Notes: generated by a model from the letters alone, not told the origin. A stretch of 64,000 nt of DNA from Planktothrix tepida PCC 9214 (GCF_900009145.1 NZ_LN889813.1:461612-525611); one strand, 5' to 3'; numbered from the stretch's first letter, positions 17,738 through 26,876 are shown. Translations and numbers: made by a program.

Positions 17738-18070
17738 GACTAAATTACTGTGACTGTTACTGGAAAAAATGACAATAAATTTCCCTCAAATCCTAGAAAT
17801 AGGAGATTTTAGGCAGGTGGAATTGAAGAATATCTTTTAATCTGCCTTTTTTAAGTATAAAACCGTTTTTTTGAAATGTATGTAAAATTTTGATAAAGAA
17901 AAAATTTTATTTTTTCTGAATGCTATATTTTTTTAAAACAACTGGAAACAGAAGAGCTTTATTGAAAATCTCAAATAGCCTGAATCAAGGTTTTATTCTT
18001 CCTTAAAAACTATAACTCCCCAACTCTCTTGATTCAGAAGGAAAGGGGAGTCATGAATATTTCTCAGTCT
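17738..18070. other. AT-rich intergenic region
   Basis: 333 bases between two minus-strand genes. The left part must hold the promoter of the glucosidase gene; I cannot pick a specific -10 box with confidence. The right part holds a hairpin listed separately. No coding potential was seen. Confidence 0.5.
18015..18051 (-). terminator. Probable intrinsic terminator of the GT4 gene
   Basis: On the minus strand, ACTCCCC and GGGGAGT form a 7-bp stem around a 23-base loop and are followed by TATAGTTTTT, 20 bases beyond the stop of the glycosyltransferase gene. The loop is long, hence moderate confidence. Confidence 0.5.
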
Positions 18071-19495
18071 TTAAGACACTTTGCGAGTAGTTGCTGTTGC
18101 TGAAATGGCAGCCACTTCAGAACTAATAACAGAACGAGATACAGGTAACAATCGTTCATCCATAATGGATTCTGCTAAAATCCGGCGATATAAATCACTC
18201 AAACGAATCGCAACGCCAGACCAACTGAAGTTTTCACTGACACGAACTGAAGCTTGTTTTCTCAGTTTTTGCGTCCAAATATCATCAGTTAAAATCCGGT
18301 TAATCGCATCAGCAAACCCGTTAATATCTTGAGGAGAAACTAATAACCCGGTTTCTTCAGGAATAACCGTAAATTTCAATCCTCCCACATTAGATGCAAT
18401 CACCGGAGTTCCGCAAGCCATCGCTTCAATCGCAACTAATCCAAACGGTTCATAGTGACTGGGAACAACGCACACATCCGCCGCCGCATAATACAACGGT
18501 AAAATATCATGACTTAATTGCCCCGGAAAATAGGTTTGTTCTGTTAACCCTAATTCATTGATAATGGTTTCAATGCGTTGCCGTTCTTGACCATCACTTT
18601 TATTTGGGTCAGACCCTCCCGCAATAATTAATTTAAAGGGTTCGTTTTGGGTCATTTGATATTGATGACAGGCGCGAACTAAGGTTTCAATGCCTTTGCG
18701 AAGGTCAAAGCGTCCGACATATAAAATAATCGGTTCGTGGGGGTCTAATCCTAATTTTAGCCGCGCTTCTGGTTTAGAAATAACGTGGAAATTTTCTAAA
18801 TTTGTACCACAAGGAATCACAGAAATATGACCCTTTTGGGAAACCGTATGACGCAGAACTTCTTCTTCTTGGGGACTGGTAGCAATAACCGTATTGGATT
18901 GTTCTAAAATTTGTTGTTCAATGGTTAACCGCGTCTCTGCAATTCTGGGACGGTTAGAAACCGCTTGATATTTGACCTGTCCTAAAGAATGATAGGTATG
19001 AATTAACTGAACGTTATGGTGTTTTTTCAGTTGTAGTCCCACCCAAGCGGATAACCAATAGTTAGTATGAACTAGGGGATAATTTGTACCTTCTTTCGCT
19101 TGAAACTTTTGAAACGCAGTCACAAATTCAGGTAAATATTCAAACAATTCATCACGGGGAATATATTCTAATGGCCCGGCGGTGAGGCGAATGGTTCGAC
19201 AATGGGGAGAATGCTGGACAATGGTGGGTTGGTCGGGGTGAATTTTGCGGGTGAACATATCCACCTGCCAACCGAGTTTGGCTAAGGCTTCACCGACTTG
19301 ACGAACGTATACATTTTGACCTCCCGCTTCTTCTCGACCAATATCAACATCCGGGTCGCCATGAACAGAAATTAAGGCAATGGGCTGTCGATTTCGACCT
19401 GCTAAACGAGGAGAAATAGCAGTTGATTTTTTATGAGTAGTTCCTGGCGAAGTATGGAAAGTAGATGTTTTCACCGTTTGATTTAAGGGGTTCAT
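18071..19495 (-). CDS. GT4-family glycosyltransferase, sucrose-phosphate-synthase-like
   Basis: 474-residue GT-B enzyme. The N-terminal nucleotide-sugar fold contains ISVHGDPDVDIGREEAGGQN, which resembles the opening glycine loop of sucrose synthases and sucrose-phosphate synthases (DTGGQ type). The C-terminal domain has VGRFDLRKGIETLV and the EX7E catalytic region PSHYEPFGLVAIEAMACGTP. It presumably transfers glucose or another hexose from a nucleotide sugar; the acceptor cannot be told from sequence. Its neighbours, a debranching-type glucosidase and a second GT4, suggest storage or compatible-solute carbohydrate metabolism. N- and C-terminal tails are Ser/Thr-rich and probably disordered. 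Confidence 0.85.
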   Translation of the reverse strand: MNPLNQTVKTSTFHTSPGTTHKKSTAISPRLAGRNRQPIALISVHGDPDVDIGREEAGGQNVYVRQVGEALAKLGWQVDMFTRKIHPDQPTIVQHSPHCRTIRLTAGPLEYIPRDELFEYLPEFVTAFQKFQAKEGTNYPLVHTNYWLSAWVGLQLKKHHNVQLIHTYHSLGQVKYQAVSNRPRIAETRLTIEQQILEQSNTVIATSPQEEEVLRHTVSQKGHISVIPCGTNLENFHVISKPEARLKLGLDPHEPIILYVGRFDLRKGIETLVRACHQYQMTQNEPFKLIIAGGSDPNKSDGQERQRIETIINELGLTEQTYFPGQLSHDILPLYYAAADVCVVPSHYEPFGLVAIEAMACGTPVIASNVGGLKFTVIPEETGLLVSPQDINGFADAINRILTDDIWTQKLRKQASVRVSENFSWSGVAIRLSDLYRRILAESIMDERLLPVSRSVISSEVAAISATATTRKVS

Positions 19496-19634
19496 AGATA
19501 AATCCAGATTGTATGAAAGTTTATTCTACCAGCGATGAGTAAACAACCCTAAGATTGTTTTCAGGTTGAACGTTTTGGACTCGCTGAAAAATAAGTGATG
19601 ACAATAATAGGCCGTTAACGCTGCATATTCAAGA

Positions 19635-20705
19635 TTAAGCTGCGGTTAAACTCTTGAGTTTTCCGTTTTGGCTGAACCGTTCAGCAATGAGTTTTTGATA
19701 AACCGCTTCATAACCATCTGCCATGCGTTTAGCACTAAAGTTGTCAATGACATATTGACGGCATTTTGCCCGATTAATCAGTTTAACTTTTTCTAAAGCT
19801 GCCACACATTCATCGACGGTTTTACACAAATATCCTGAAATTCCAGGGGCAATTACTTCAGGAGTTGAACCCATTTTCATCCCAATGACTGGGGTTCCCG
19901 TTGCCATGGATTCTACCATCACTAACCCAAAAGGTTCTCGCCAAGTAATCGGGAATAAGGTGGCAAAGGCATTCCCCATTAACACACTCTTTTGAGCATG
20001 ATTGGCTTCCCCTAAAAATTGAATTTGGTTGTCATCAATTTGGGGTTTCACTAAAGTATCAAAGTAGTCTTGGTCAACGGCATCGATTTTTCCTGCCATT
20101 TTTAAAAGTAATCCAAATTTTTTAGCAATTTCAATCGCTAAATGGGGGCCTTTCTCCGGGGACATTCTGCCTAAAAAGGCTAAATAGGGAGGGTTTTGAT
20201 AGTGGGGATAAAATTGATAGGTGTTAGTATCAATCCCATTATAAACAGTGGCAACATAGTTTAATTTTAGTCGTGGTTCCCGTTGATCATTGGAAATACT
20301 AACATAGGGTTGCTGACGGGCATGGAAAAACATTTTTTCATTGTCGGGTGTGAATATCCCATGCAGAGTTGTCACCGTTGGAGTTTTAACTAAATGGGTG
20401 AAAGGTAAGGCTGCACAGCCAACGTGGGAGTGAATAATATCAAATTCAGAAGCTCGTTCATACACCTGAGCTAACTGCAACATATCATAAAGTCCCGGTT
20501 CTTTAACATTCGGATCTGAGCGTAAAGAACGGGGACAAACGGATTCTAATTCAGCAAGAGTGATCGAGTCTCCTGATGCAAATAAGGTGACTTCGTGACC
20601 TCGTTTGACTAATTCATCCGTTAACAATCCTACAACTAATTCTGTACCGCCATAAGCTGGGGGAGGGACTCTTTCCCATAACGGGGCAATTTGTGCAATT
20701 CTCAT
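19635..20705 (-). CDS. GT4-family glycosyltransferase
   Basis: 356-residue GT-B glycosyltransferase. The start MRIAQIAPLWERVPPPAYGG has the substrate glycine loop; then come GRMSPEKGPHLAIEIAKK and the EX7E motif TWREPFGLVMVESMATGTP. A cytoplasmic or membrane-associated enzyme, likely making a glycolipid, polysaccharide or glucosylated solute. An AGGAGG-like stretch (CAGGAGGTTTTC read on the minus strand) lies just upstream of ATG 20705. It is encoded 139 bases upstream of the other GT4 gene on the same strand and may be cotranscribed with it. Confidence 0.87.
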   Translation of the reverse strand: MRIAQIAPLWERVPPPAYGGTELVVGLLTDELVKRGHEVTLFASGDSITLAELESVCPRSLRSDPNVKEPGLYDMLQLAQVYERASEFDIIHSHVGCAALPFTHLVKTPTVTTLHGIFTPDNEKMFFHARQQPYVSISNDQREPRLKLNYVATVYNGIDTNTYQFYPHYQNPPYLAFLGRMSPEKGPHLAIEIAKKFGLLLKMAGKIDAVDQDYFDTLVKPQIDDNQIQFLGEANHAQKSVLMGNAFATLFPITWREPFGLVMVESMATGTPVIGMKMGSTPEVIAPGISGYLCKTVDECVAALEKVKLINRAKCRQYVIDNFSAKRMADGYEAVYQKLIAERFSQNGKLKSLTAA

Positions 20706-21153
20706 GAAAACCTCCTGTTTTTATTCGACATCTTGAGATAAAATAGACACTGGATGATATCTCAAACATTAATGTTGAGCCAGCCCTACTTATCTGAAGT
20801 TTTAATAAGATATTAGTGATTTTGTAAATACTGCTAAGGTAGTGAAAACCGATCTAAAATCAGTACGGCATCCTCTACTAAGCGTTAGGTAAGCTTTGAT
20901 AATTTTATTCAGCAGGCTGATTGTAGGTCATCTTCTTTTCGGGAGATAAATATCTGACTTTGGGGAAATATTCTTATCAATAGATAGGCTTTGGAGCTAA
21001 AAATAAATTCTTTATAAGCGGAAAATTTAAAAAGTGGCTGTATATCTGGGAATACGTTGATTAAATTTGATACAAAATTATTTTTAATCGGCTAAGATTC
21101 AAGGACTATTTTATTTTAAAAATAAAAAATACACAGATTGAAAATCAAAAGAA

Positions 21154-21188
21154 TAGCGATCGCCTTTTCTATCAAGAAGCGATCGCTA
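21154..21188. terminator. Paired-HIP1 stem-loop
   Basis: TAGCGATCGC and GCGATCGCTA form a perfect 10-bp stem with a 15-base loop, downstream of the minus-strand gene at 21374. It has the same design as the hairpins at 2820 and 31049. Confidence 0.4.
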
Positions 21189-21296
21189 TTAAGATGCTTT
21201 CTACATCAACAGGGATTCAGATGTAAATCCCCTGATCTCATAACCGTATTTTCCGCAACTTTATTGTATTAAAAGCTACTTAAAACTTGTTCTTTC

Positions 21297-21372
21297 TATT
21301 CCCTATTCCCTATTCCCTATTTTATTGTCCCCTCTGTTCCCTGTTCCCTGTTCCCTGTTCCCTGTTCCCTCT
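21297..21372. repeat. TTCCCTA/TTCCCTG heptamer minisatellite
   Basis: Tandem 7-base units: about three TTCCCTA followed, after a spacer, by about five TTCCCTG. The same unit appears on the opposite strand (GGGAACA) at 59587-59610. The array ends next to the stop of the gene at 21374. Confidence 0.8.
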
Positions 21373-21373
21373 T

Positions 21374-21817
21374 CTAAGAGCGTTGTTGCTCATAAAATTG
21401 CAATACCTTCTGGGTGTAAGTTGCCGTTTGACCTTGGTTATATTGATTCGGGTCGCCCGTCATCCACCAAGCCGCAGCACGACGAATAGCAATCGCTTCA
21501 TTATTCTGACTTTTGGGATATTCTTCTTTCAACACATCCCCCATCACACAGCCTAACACCTGTTTAGCCTTTGTCTGGTCTGCTTCAAATTGAGCCGGGG
21601 TCATTTCCTCACCGATACAAAGTTTTGACCACCGGGGAATATTCTCTGGTTTAATTTGCCACGCTGAATACAATCCATCATTCGGCGTTCCCGTCTGGGG
21701 TGCAGCTAAACGTAACGCCTCAACTAATGCTTGTACCTGCGTATTAGAAACTTGAGCAAAAACCGGAACTGTCCAAACTAAGAGCAGTCCAGCGATTAAT
21801 TCCCATTTCAATTTCAT
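21374..21817 (-). CDS. Secreted conserved hypothetical protein
   Basis: 147 residues with a clean signal peptide (MKLKWELIAGLLLVWTVPVF, cleavage after AQ/A-type site near residue 22). The mature part is helical, with two cysteines (KLCIGEEMTPAQFE and KQVLGCVMGDVLKEEY) that may form a disulphide, and a conserved-looking RRAAAWWMTGDP block. I do not recognise a named family. It is probably periplasmic. It lies 67 bases downstream of the ZIP transporter gene on the same strand, so cotranscription is possible. Confidence 0.7.
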   Translation of the reverse strand: MKLKWELIAGLLLVWTVPVFAQVSNTQVQALVEALRLAAPQTGTPNDGLYSAWQIKPENIPRWSKLCIGEEMTPAQFEADQTKAKQVLGCVMGDVLKEEYPKSQNNEAIAIRRAAAWWMTGDPNQYNQGQTATYTQKVLQFYEQQRS

Positions 21818-21884
21818 GGTTAACTCTCCTGCACCTGATGGGCCACTGGTAGTTATAGCTTATTCCTCAAAATTTGGCCAAGAT

Positions 21885-22643
21885 TCATCCGCCTAACTTA
21901 CTGAGGATAAAAGCAGCCAAAAATCCCAATACCGTAATTAATCCTGCAAAATCATGGGTTTGCTCAAAGGCTTCGGGAATCATTGTGTCCGAAAGCATGG
22001 CTAAAATAGCCCCCGCAGCTATAGCCGTTGTAGCCGCAATCACCTCTACCGAAAAGTGGCTGAACAGCGTATAACCTGAAAAGGATGCTATTCCCGACAG
22101 TAAAGCAATACCGCCCCAAATCCCAAAAATGTAGCGAATTGACCGTCCGGCTTGTTTCATCCCTGCCGCACTCGAAAGTCCTTCGGGAATATTGGACAGA
22201 AAGACAGCCGCAACCGTAACCCAACTCACGGCTCCCCCTTCGATTAAACTGATTCCAATCACAATCGATTCTGGAATACCATCTAGGAGTGCTCCTAAAG
22301 CAATAGCCAGTCCACTCCCACTATTCTCCTCTTCTTTGGCTTGCTGCTGACCTGAACGTTTGCGATGTTTCGCCCCTTGATGGCTTAAATACCAGTTCGC
22401 TACCGTATAAACCACTGCACCCCCGACAAATCCGATGGCGGTGGAGTCAAAACCCCCCCGTTTATAAGCTTCGTCCATTAATTCAAAGGATAGGGCAGAA
22501 ATTAAAACACCCGCACCAAAAGCCATAACCGCAGCAATGGCACGTTGTGAAATTTTGGCATAGTAACCAATGGTGGCTCCAACAATTAAAGCAGAACCAC
22601 TCACCAAACCCCAAAAACCGGCTTGTAACCCTATAGGAAACAC
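21885..22643 (-). CDS. ZIP-family metal transporter
   Basis: 252-residue inner-membrane protein with about eight hydrophobic segments and a cytoplasmic loop rich in Lys, Arg, Gln and Glu (about residues 90-107). The ZIP metal-site helices are present as LGALLDGIPESIVIGISL and FLSNIPEGLSSAAGMKQ, matching the H/N-x-x-P-E pattern except that the first usual His is replaced by Leu-Asp (LLDGIPE). It should import zinc, iron or manganese. Translation appears to start at GTG 22643. No Zur or Fur box was identified. Confidence 0.85.
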   Translation of the reverse strand: MFPIGLQAGFWGLVSGSALIVGATIGYYAKISQRAIAAVMAFGAGVLISALSFELMDEAYKRGGFDSTAIGFVGGAVVYTVANWYLSHQGAKHRKRSGQQQAKEEENSGSGLAIALGALLDGIPESIVIGISLIEGGAVSWVTVAAVFLSNIPEGLSSAAGMKQAGRSIRYIFGIWGGIALLSGIASFSGYTLFSHFSVEVIAATTAIAAGAILAMLSDTMIPEAFEQTHDFAGLITVLGFLAAFILSKLGG

Positions 22644-22756
22644 AGGCTATTTTCACCTAATCGTTTTTGAATTTTTGCACAGAATTACTCCTATGAAAAT
22701 GAATCGGGGATAAAATTGCTATATCTCAAAGGGTATAAATTAAAATATTGAATTTC

Positions 22757-23674
22757 TTAAAACTCCAAATTAGCCCTAGCATTGCGTCGCCACATTTGAG
22801 GTTTAATTCGTCGTAACGCAGAAGCACGAAAGCGTTGATCCCATTCTTCCTCTGAAAGTTCTGCTAATTCTGATAATTTAGGAGCAAGATTTTCAGGATA
22901 GGGTTGAAATTCGATAACGTTCGTTTCCTGAGCAAAGCGTTGATTCCAAGGGCAAACCTCTTGACAAATATCACACCCTGCGACCCAGCCGTTTAACTGT
23001 TTGCTAATATTTTCGGGTAAGGTTTCAGCCCGATTTTCAATAGTATGATAGGCAATACAACGATTGGCATCAACAACAAAAGGTTGAGTAATAGCCTGAG
23101 TTGGACAAGCTTCTAAACATCGGGTACAAGTGCCACAATGTTGAGTATGGGGAGTATCGGGAGTTAACGTTAAATTGGTTAAAATTTCCCCTAAAAATAC
23201 CCAAGACCCATAGTCTCTGGTAATTACATTACTATTTTTTGCAATCCATCCAATACCCGCTTGTTGTGCCCAAACTTTATCTTGAATCGGCCCAGTATCG
23301 GCATAATATCGCGCTTGAATTCCTGCTTCTTGTTGTTGTAACCAGTCGCAAAAAATTTTCAGCTTTTTATGCAGTACCCGATGATAATCTCGTCCCCTGG
23401 CATAGCGAGAAATTTTAGCAAATTCCTGTCCTTCAGGATATTGTTGAGGCGTATAATAATTCAACGCTACACAAATAACAGACTGAACCTCTGGCATTAA
23501 TTGACGAATATCTTGGCGTTTAGGATTATTCATCCAAGCCATATCCGCAGCATACCCTTGATTTAACCAATTTTGTAACCGTTGGTTATTATCCTGCATA
23601 TCCGAAATAGCAGCAATCCCAACTTTATGAAATCCCAAGATTAAGGCTTTTTGCTTGATTTGTTCTGAATCCAT
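22757..23674 (-). CDS. queG: Epoxyqueuosine reductase
   Basis: Cobalamin-dependent iron-sulphur enzyme catalysing the last step of queuosine synthesis in tRNA (epoxyqueuosine to queuosine). At 305 residues it is a little shorter than E. coli QueG. The two ferredoxin-like clusters are complete: [16 protein letters not shown] and [15 protein letters not shown]. The catalytic region [20 protein letters not shown] and [12 protein letters not shown] are conserved. The start codon is seven bases from a TTATCAG repeat array, so its promoter must lie in or beyond that repeat. Confidence 0.94.
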   Translation of the reverse strand: MDSEQIKQKALILGFHKVGIAAISDMQDNNQRLQNWLNQGYAADMAWMNNPKRQDIRQLMPEVQSVICVALNYYTPQQYPEGQEFAKISRYARGRDYHRVLHKKLKIFCDWLQQQEAGIQARYYADTGPIQDKVWAQQAGIGWIAKNSNVITRDYGSWVFLGEILTNLTLTPDTPHTQHCGTCTRCLEACPTQAITQPFVVDANRCIAYHTIENRAETLPENISKQLNGWVAGCDICQEVCPWNQRFAQETNVIEFQPYPENLAPKLSELAELSEEEWDQRFRASALRRIKPQMWRRNARANLEF

Positions 23675-23680
23675 TTTTTA

Positions 23681-23761
23681 GTTATCAGTTATCAGTTATC
23701 AGTTATCAGTTATCAGTAGAGACGTGCCATGGCACGTCTGTACCAGTTATCAGTTATCAGT
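23681..23761. repeat. CAGTTAT heptamer array with 20-bp palindrome (left arm)
   Basis: Tandem CAGTTAT units flank the perfect palindrome AGACGTGCCATGGCACGTCT (23720-23739). An inverted copy of the whole block lies at 24335-24408 on the other side of the OCP-domain gene. Confidence 0.85.
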
Positions 23762-23897
23762 CTAAGAGTTAAGGGTTAATCAACTGATGACTGATCAGGG
23801 ATACTCATACTATAGATAGATTTTTAGCGTATAGGAAAATTTAGGACTCTCTAAAATTTATAATTTAGAAAAATTTTAGGGTTTGGGATTTGTAAAA

Positions 23898-24314
23898 ATG
23901 ACAACAACACCCTTAGAGTGTCAATTTAAACTTTCTATTGATAACGTTAATGCGATCGCTGTATATCGTTATTTTGAAAGCTTTAATGATGAAGATTTTG
24001 CAACAACGGCATCTTTATTTATTCCCAATGGAAAACTATATGCACCCTTTACAGAATTAATTACAGGTCAAGAGGCGATTCAAAATTATCTGGAAACGGA
24101 AGCCAAGGGGATGAAATTAAGACCCCAAAGCGGTAATAGCCAATTCTTAGAAAATGGTCAACAAGTTGTGCAGGTCTTTGGAATTGTCAAAACATCCCTA
24201 TTTAGCATTAATGTAGGATGGCAATTCCTCTTAACTGAACAAGAAGAAATTGAAGAAGTAATTGTTAAACTATTAGCTTCAGCGCTAGAATTATTAAAAA
24301 TCAGTAATCATTAA
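23898..24314 (+). CDS. NTF2-like carotenoid-binding protein, OCP C-terminal domain homologue (CTDH)
   Basis: 138-residue NTF2/SnoaL-like protein. It matches the C-terminal domain of the orange carotenoid protein: YRYFESFNDEDFATTASLF, APFTELITGQEAIQNYL, KLRPQSGNSQFLENGQQVV, and GWQFLL...VKLLASALELL. The two OCP residues that hold the keto-carotenoid ring, Tyr201 and Trp288, align with Tyr25 and Trp108. Such stand-alone homologues bind canthaxanthin or echinenone as dimers, quench singlet oxygen and pass carotenoid to N-terminal helical proteins. A four-residue gap before Trp108 relative to OCP is visible. The start is ATG 23898, not the TTG at 23883. No OCP, HCP or FRP gene lies in the window. 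Confidence 0.8.
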   Translation: MTTTPLECQFKLSIDNVNAIAVYRYFESFNDEDFATTASLFIPNGKLYAPFTELITGQEAIQNYLETEAKGMKLRPQSGNSQFLENGQQVVQVFGIVKTSLFSINVGWQFLLTEQEEIEEVIVKLLASALELLKISNH

Positions 24315-24334
24315 AGAGGATTAACAATTAATTT

Positions 24335-24408
24335 ATAACTGATAACTGGTACAGACGTGCCATGGCACGTCTCTACTGATAACTGATAACTGATAACTGA
24401 TAACTGAT
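24335..24408. repeat. ATAACTG heptamer array with 20-bp palindrome (right arm)
   Basis: Reverse complement of the block at 23681-23761, including the palindrome AGACGTGCCATGGCACGTCT at 24353-24372 and its asymmetric flanks (GTAC on one side, CTAC on the other). It ends at the stop codon of the RsbW-like gene. Confidence 0.85.
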
Positions 24409-24840
24409 TTAAGATTTTGCAGCTTTATCGGGTAAACTAGCCTCTAATTTTAAACAATTACGACCATCCACTTGTAAACAATAATCGACCCGATCCATTA
24501 ATCGATTCATAATTAACCAACCATAACCACTTTCTTGTTTATCTTCAGGTTTAGGAGGATTATAATTATCCACTTCATAGCCTGTACCGTGATCCCAAAT
24601 TTCTAAAGAAATATCTCGATCTTTAAATTCTAAACGAACCATTACAGGAAGATCGGGTTTATTGCGGTGAGCATGACGGATGACGTTGGAGTAAGCTTCT
24701 GCGAGGACGAGGCGAAACCGATTGGATTGACGGGGCCAATCTACGTGCTCTCCTAGCTCCACTTCCAAACTGCTCAATAACCAGTTTTCAACAATTGTTA
24801 AAAACCTAATATCGCTTGGCACTTGAAGCTCAGTTTTCAT
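24409..24840 (-). CDS. RsbW-like serine kinase / anti-sigma-type ATP-binding protein
   Basis: 143-residue HATPase_c (GHKL) domain. The N-box LVLAEAYSNVIRHAHR, the G1 box IWDHGTGYEV and a final GYGWLIMNRLMDRV are those of RsbW/SpoIIAB-type kinases, which phosphorylate anti-sigma antagonists or bind sigma factors. It overlaps the 3' end of the SpoIIE-phosphatase gene by 11 bases, so kinase and phosphatase are produced together. No STAS-domain antagonist lies beside them; it must be elsewhere. The overall role is stress-responsive partner switching, inferred from family and context. Confidence 0.88.
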   Translation of the reverse strand: MKTELQVPSDIRFLTIVENWLLSSLEVELGEHVDWPRQSNRFRLVLAEAYSNVIRHAHRNKPDLPVMVRLEFKDRDISLEIWDHGTGYEVDNYNPPKPEDKQESGYGWLIMNRLMDRVDYCLQVDGRNCLKLEASLPDKAAKS

Positions 24841-26524
24841 CAGTCAACAAAACCTCCAGAGAGAGTATAGTTTGATCATCTTCCTGAACGGGATTATGTT
24901 CGCGGATAGCCGCTAATAAACCATCTAAATTTAGCTGTTCTTGTTGTTGGAGTAACTTCCAAAGTCCCTCCTGTTGCAACATTGATCGAATGGCGGGGCT
25001 ACCATCCGTTGTTTCCTGCACCACTGTGGCTTCAGTAATACCATCACTGGTCACTAAGAAGACCTCCCCAGGATTAATCGTGAAACTGTCTCCTTTGCCT
25101 CTCCAGACAGGCAGAATTCCCAACGGAATGCCACGAGTCTTGAGAAACGTCGGTTCAACCTGCACCGATGAAGGAGTGCGATTTGCCCCTTCCCTAATGG
25201 CTTGATGTGACCAGACTAAGGGATAAATATGTCCAGCATTGGCATAGGCGAGATGCCCCGTAGACGGGGTGTAACGAGCCAAAACCATTGTAATAAAGTG
25301 ATTATTACTGACTAAATCATCCGATAAAATACTATTAAGATTTTGCATGACTTGATCGGGTTCAGGGGAATTTTCCTGAGACAGTTCCCGACGCATCACC
25401 GAAATCGCACTCGCCATAAATAATGCGGCTGGAACCCCTTTACCAGAGACATCTCCCAAGGCCACCCAAATATCTCCTTGAGGATGAATAAAGACTTCAA
25501 AGAAATCTCCCCCCACTTCCCGCGCGGGATGACAACAAGCTTGTACCCGAAAGGTGTCAAACTCTGGCCAACTTTGACGCAAAAGATTATTTTGAATTTG
25601 GCTGGCGACTTTAAGTTCATTCCGCATTTGTTCGGCTAACTCTACCGTGCGTTGATAGAGTTTGGCTTGAGACAACGCTAAAGACGCTTGTTCAGAAACC
25701 ACCTCCAACAGTTGAATATCATCTTCTGACCAAGGAGAAAGGCTGTTGTCTTGATACAAAGCTAAAATTGCCAGTAAATCATGCTGATAGGTCAGGGGTA
25801 AAATAATTTCAGTGATGGTATTGGTACTGTTTTGTCCTTGTTGAATTTGAGTTTCTCGACTTTCTAATACCCCTTGCATGGGGATTTCCAGTTGAGATAA
25901 CCAACTTTGGACAGTCTCTCCTTCTCCGCCAAAAGAAAAGGTTTGAACCGAAAGTTTCCCCTCTTCTACGGAACGAATACAGCAGCCTGTTGCATTAAAA
26001 GTTTCTCCCAATGTCCGAACAATCGTCTGTAGCATACTGGAGTAGTCCAGGGACTCTCGCAGGGCACTAACAACATCGTTATAGAGAGATTCCCGACGCA
26101 GAGCGCGCCGCAGAGCATTGGTTCGTTGTTTGAAGAATTTGTAAGTTTCCGAAGCCTGTTGAATAACAGACTTGAGTTCTTCGGGATTCCAAGGTTTGGT
26201 GATGTATTTGAAAACTTGACCAGAGTTAATCGCTTCCACCAGGTCTTCAACATCCGTATATCCGGTTAACAGAATCCGAATGGTGTCTGGGAAACGTTCA
26301 ACGGTTTTGCCGAGAAATTCGGTTCCGTTCATTTCTGGCATCCGTTGATCAGAAATAATCACCGCCATTTCACCCTCGTCGTCGAGAATTTGCAGAGCTT
26401 TGAGGGCACTGTCGGCCTTGAACACTTGGAAGTCCCGGCGAAATGTCCGAAACAACAAATCTAAGTTGTCTGGTTCGTCATCGACGACCATGAGTTTCAG
26501 CTTTCGACCATCTCCCCGACTCAT
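24830..26524 (-). CDS. REC-GAF-SpoIIE (PP2C) response regulator phosphatase
   Basis: 564-residue signalling protein. An N-terminal receiver domain (1-125) has DDEPDN, phosphoacceptor Asp59 in ISDQRMPEMNG and Lys110 in YITKPW. A GAF domain follows (about 150-290, with CCIRSVEEGKL). A linker coiled coil (ELAEQMRNELKVASQIQNNLL) joins the C-terminal PP2C/SpoIIE domain: REVGGDFFEVF, GDVSGKGVPAALFM, LVTSDGITEA, which carry the metal-binding aspartates. It should dephosphorylate a Ser/Thr-phosphorylated antagonist in response to a histidine kinase. The paired kinase-like gene overlaps its 3' end by 11 bases. Confidence 0.93.
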   Translation of the reverse strand: MSRGDGRKLKLMVVDDEPDNLDLLFRTFRRDFQVFKADSALKALQILDDEGEMAVIISDQRMPEMNGTEFLGKTVERFPDTIRILLTGYTDVEDLVEAINSGQVFKYITKPWNPEELKSVIQQASETYKFFKQRTNALRRALRRESLYNDVVSALRESLDYSSMLQTIVRTLGETFNATGCCIRSVEEGKLSVQTFSFGGEGETVQSWLSQLEIPMQGVLESRETQIQQGQNSTNTITEIILPLTYQHDLLAILALYQDNSLSPWSEDDIQLLEVVSEQASLALSQAKLYQRTVELAEQMRNELKVASQIQNNLLRQSWPEFDTFRVQACCHPAREVGGDFFEVFIHPQGDIWVALGDVSGKGVPAALFMASAISVMRRELSQENSPEPDQVMQNLNSILSDDLVSNNHFITMVLARYTPSTGHLAYANAGHIYPLVWSHQAIREGANRTPSSVQVEPTFLKTRGIPLGILPVWRGKGDSFTINPGEVFLVTSDGITEATVVQETTDGSPAIRSMLQQEGLWKLLQQQEQLNLDGLLAAIREHNPVQEDDQTILSLEVLLTDEN

Positions 26525-26688
26525 GCGATTCCCTACTCCCAGATGAACAGATCAGGTATTATCCATCTTACCGCCTCTATTATCCAGGGTTCTAATAAAA
26601 ATCGTGAAAAAATACTGAATTCTTGCGCTGTAGGGGGTTGAGCCATTTGTAGAACAGGCATCTTGCCTGTTAAATGGGATGTGGGGGA

Positions 26689-26873
26689 TGCGATCGCACA
26701 ACCTTCAAGAAACCGGGTTTCTAATTAAGATTAGTCGCCTCAAATCGAACTTTGTTGAGAAACCCGGTTTCTGACCCCTTAGAGAATGCGATCGCACAAC
26801 CTTCAAGAAACCGGGTTTCTAATTAAGATTAGTTGCATCAAATCAAACTTTGTTGAGAAACCCGGTTTCTGAT
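26689..26873. repeat. Tandem 98-bp repeat with paired AGAAACCGGGTTTCT palindromes
   Basis: Two copies (about 26689-26775 and 26787-26873). Each begins with a HIP1 site, TGCGATCGCACAACC, and contains AGAAACCGGGTTTCT then GAGAAACCCGGTTTCTGA facing it, so each copy folds into a long hairpin. The right copy ends four bases before the stop codon of the NB-ARC gene and may serve as its terminator. Relatives are at 35446-35502. Confidence 0.85.
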
Positions 26874-26876
26874 CCA

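Larger units (their letters stand above)
20706..21373. other. Long intergenic region with repeats
   Basis: About 670 bases without a gene. The left part must hold the promoter of the GT4 gene at 20705. A paired-HIP1 hairpin (21154-21188) and a pyrimidine-rich minisatellite (21297-21372) lie near the right side. The rest is AT-rich and I see no conserved RNA fold in it. Confidence 0.6.

Noticed and set aside
23681-23761. Iteron-like origin of replication from CAGTTAT heptamers
   Set aside because: The same array exists inverted at 24335-24408 and carries a dispersed palindrome; there is no Rep or DnaA gene nearby.
26689-26873. CRISPR-like look of the two 98-base repeats
   Set aside because: Only two copies, direct tandem with no unique spacers, and each repeat is itself a hairpin of dispersed palindromes; no cas genes are present.
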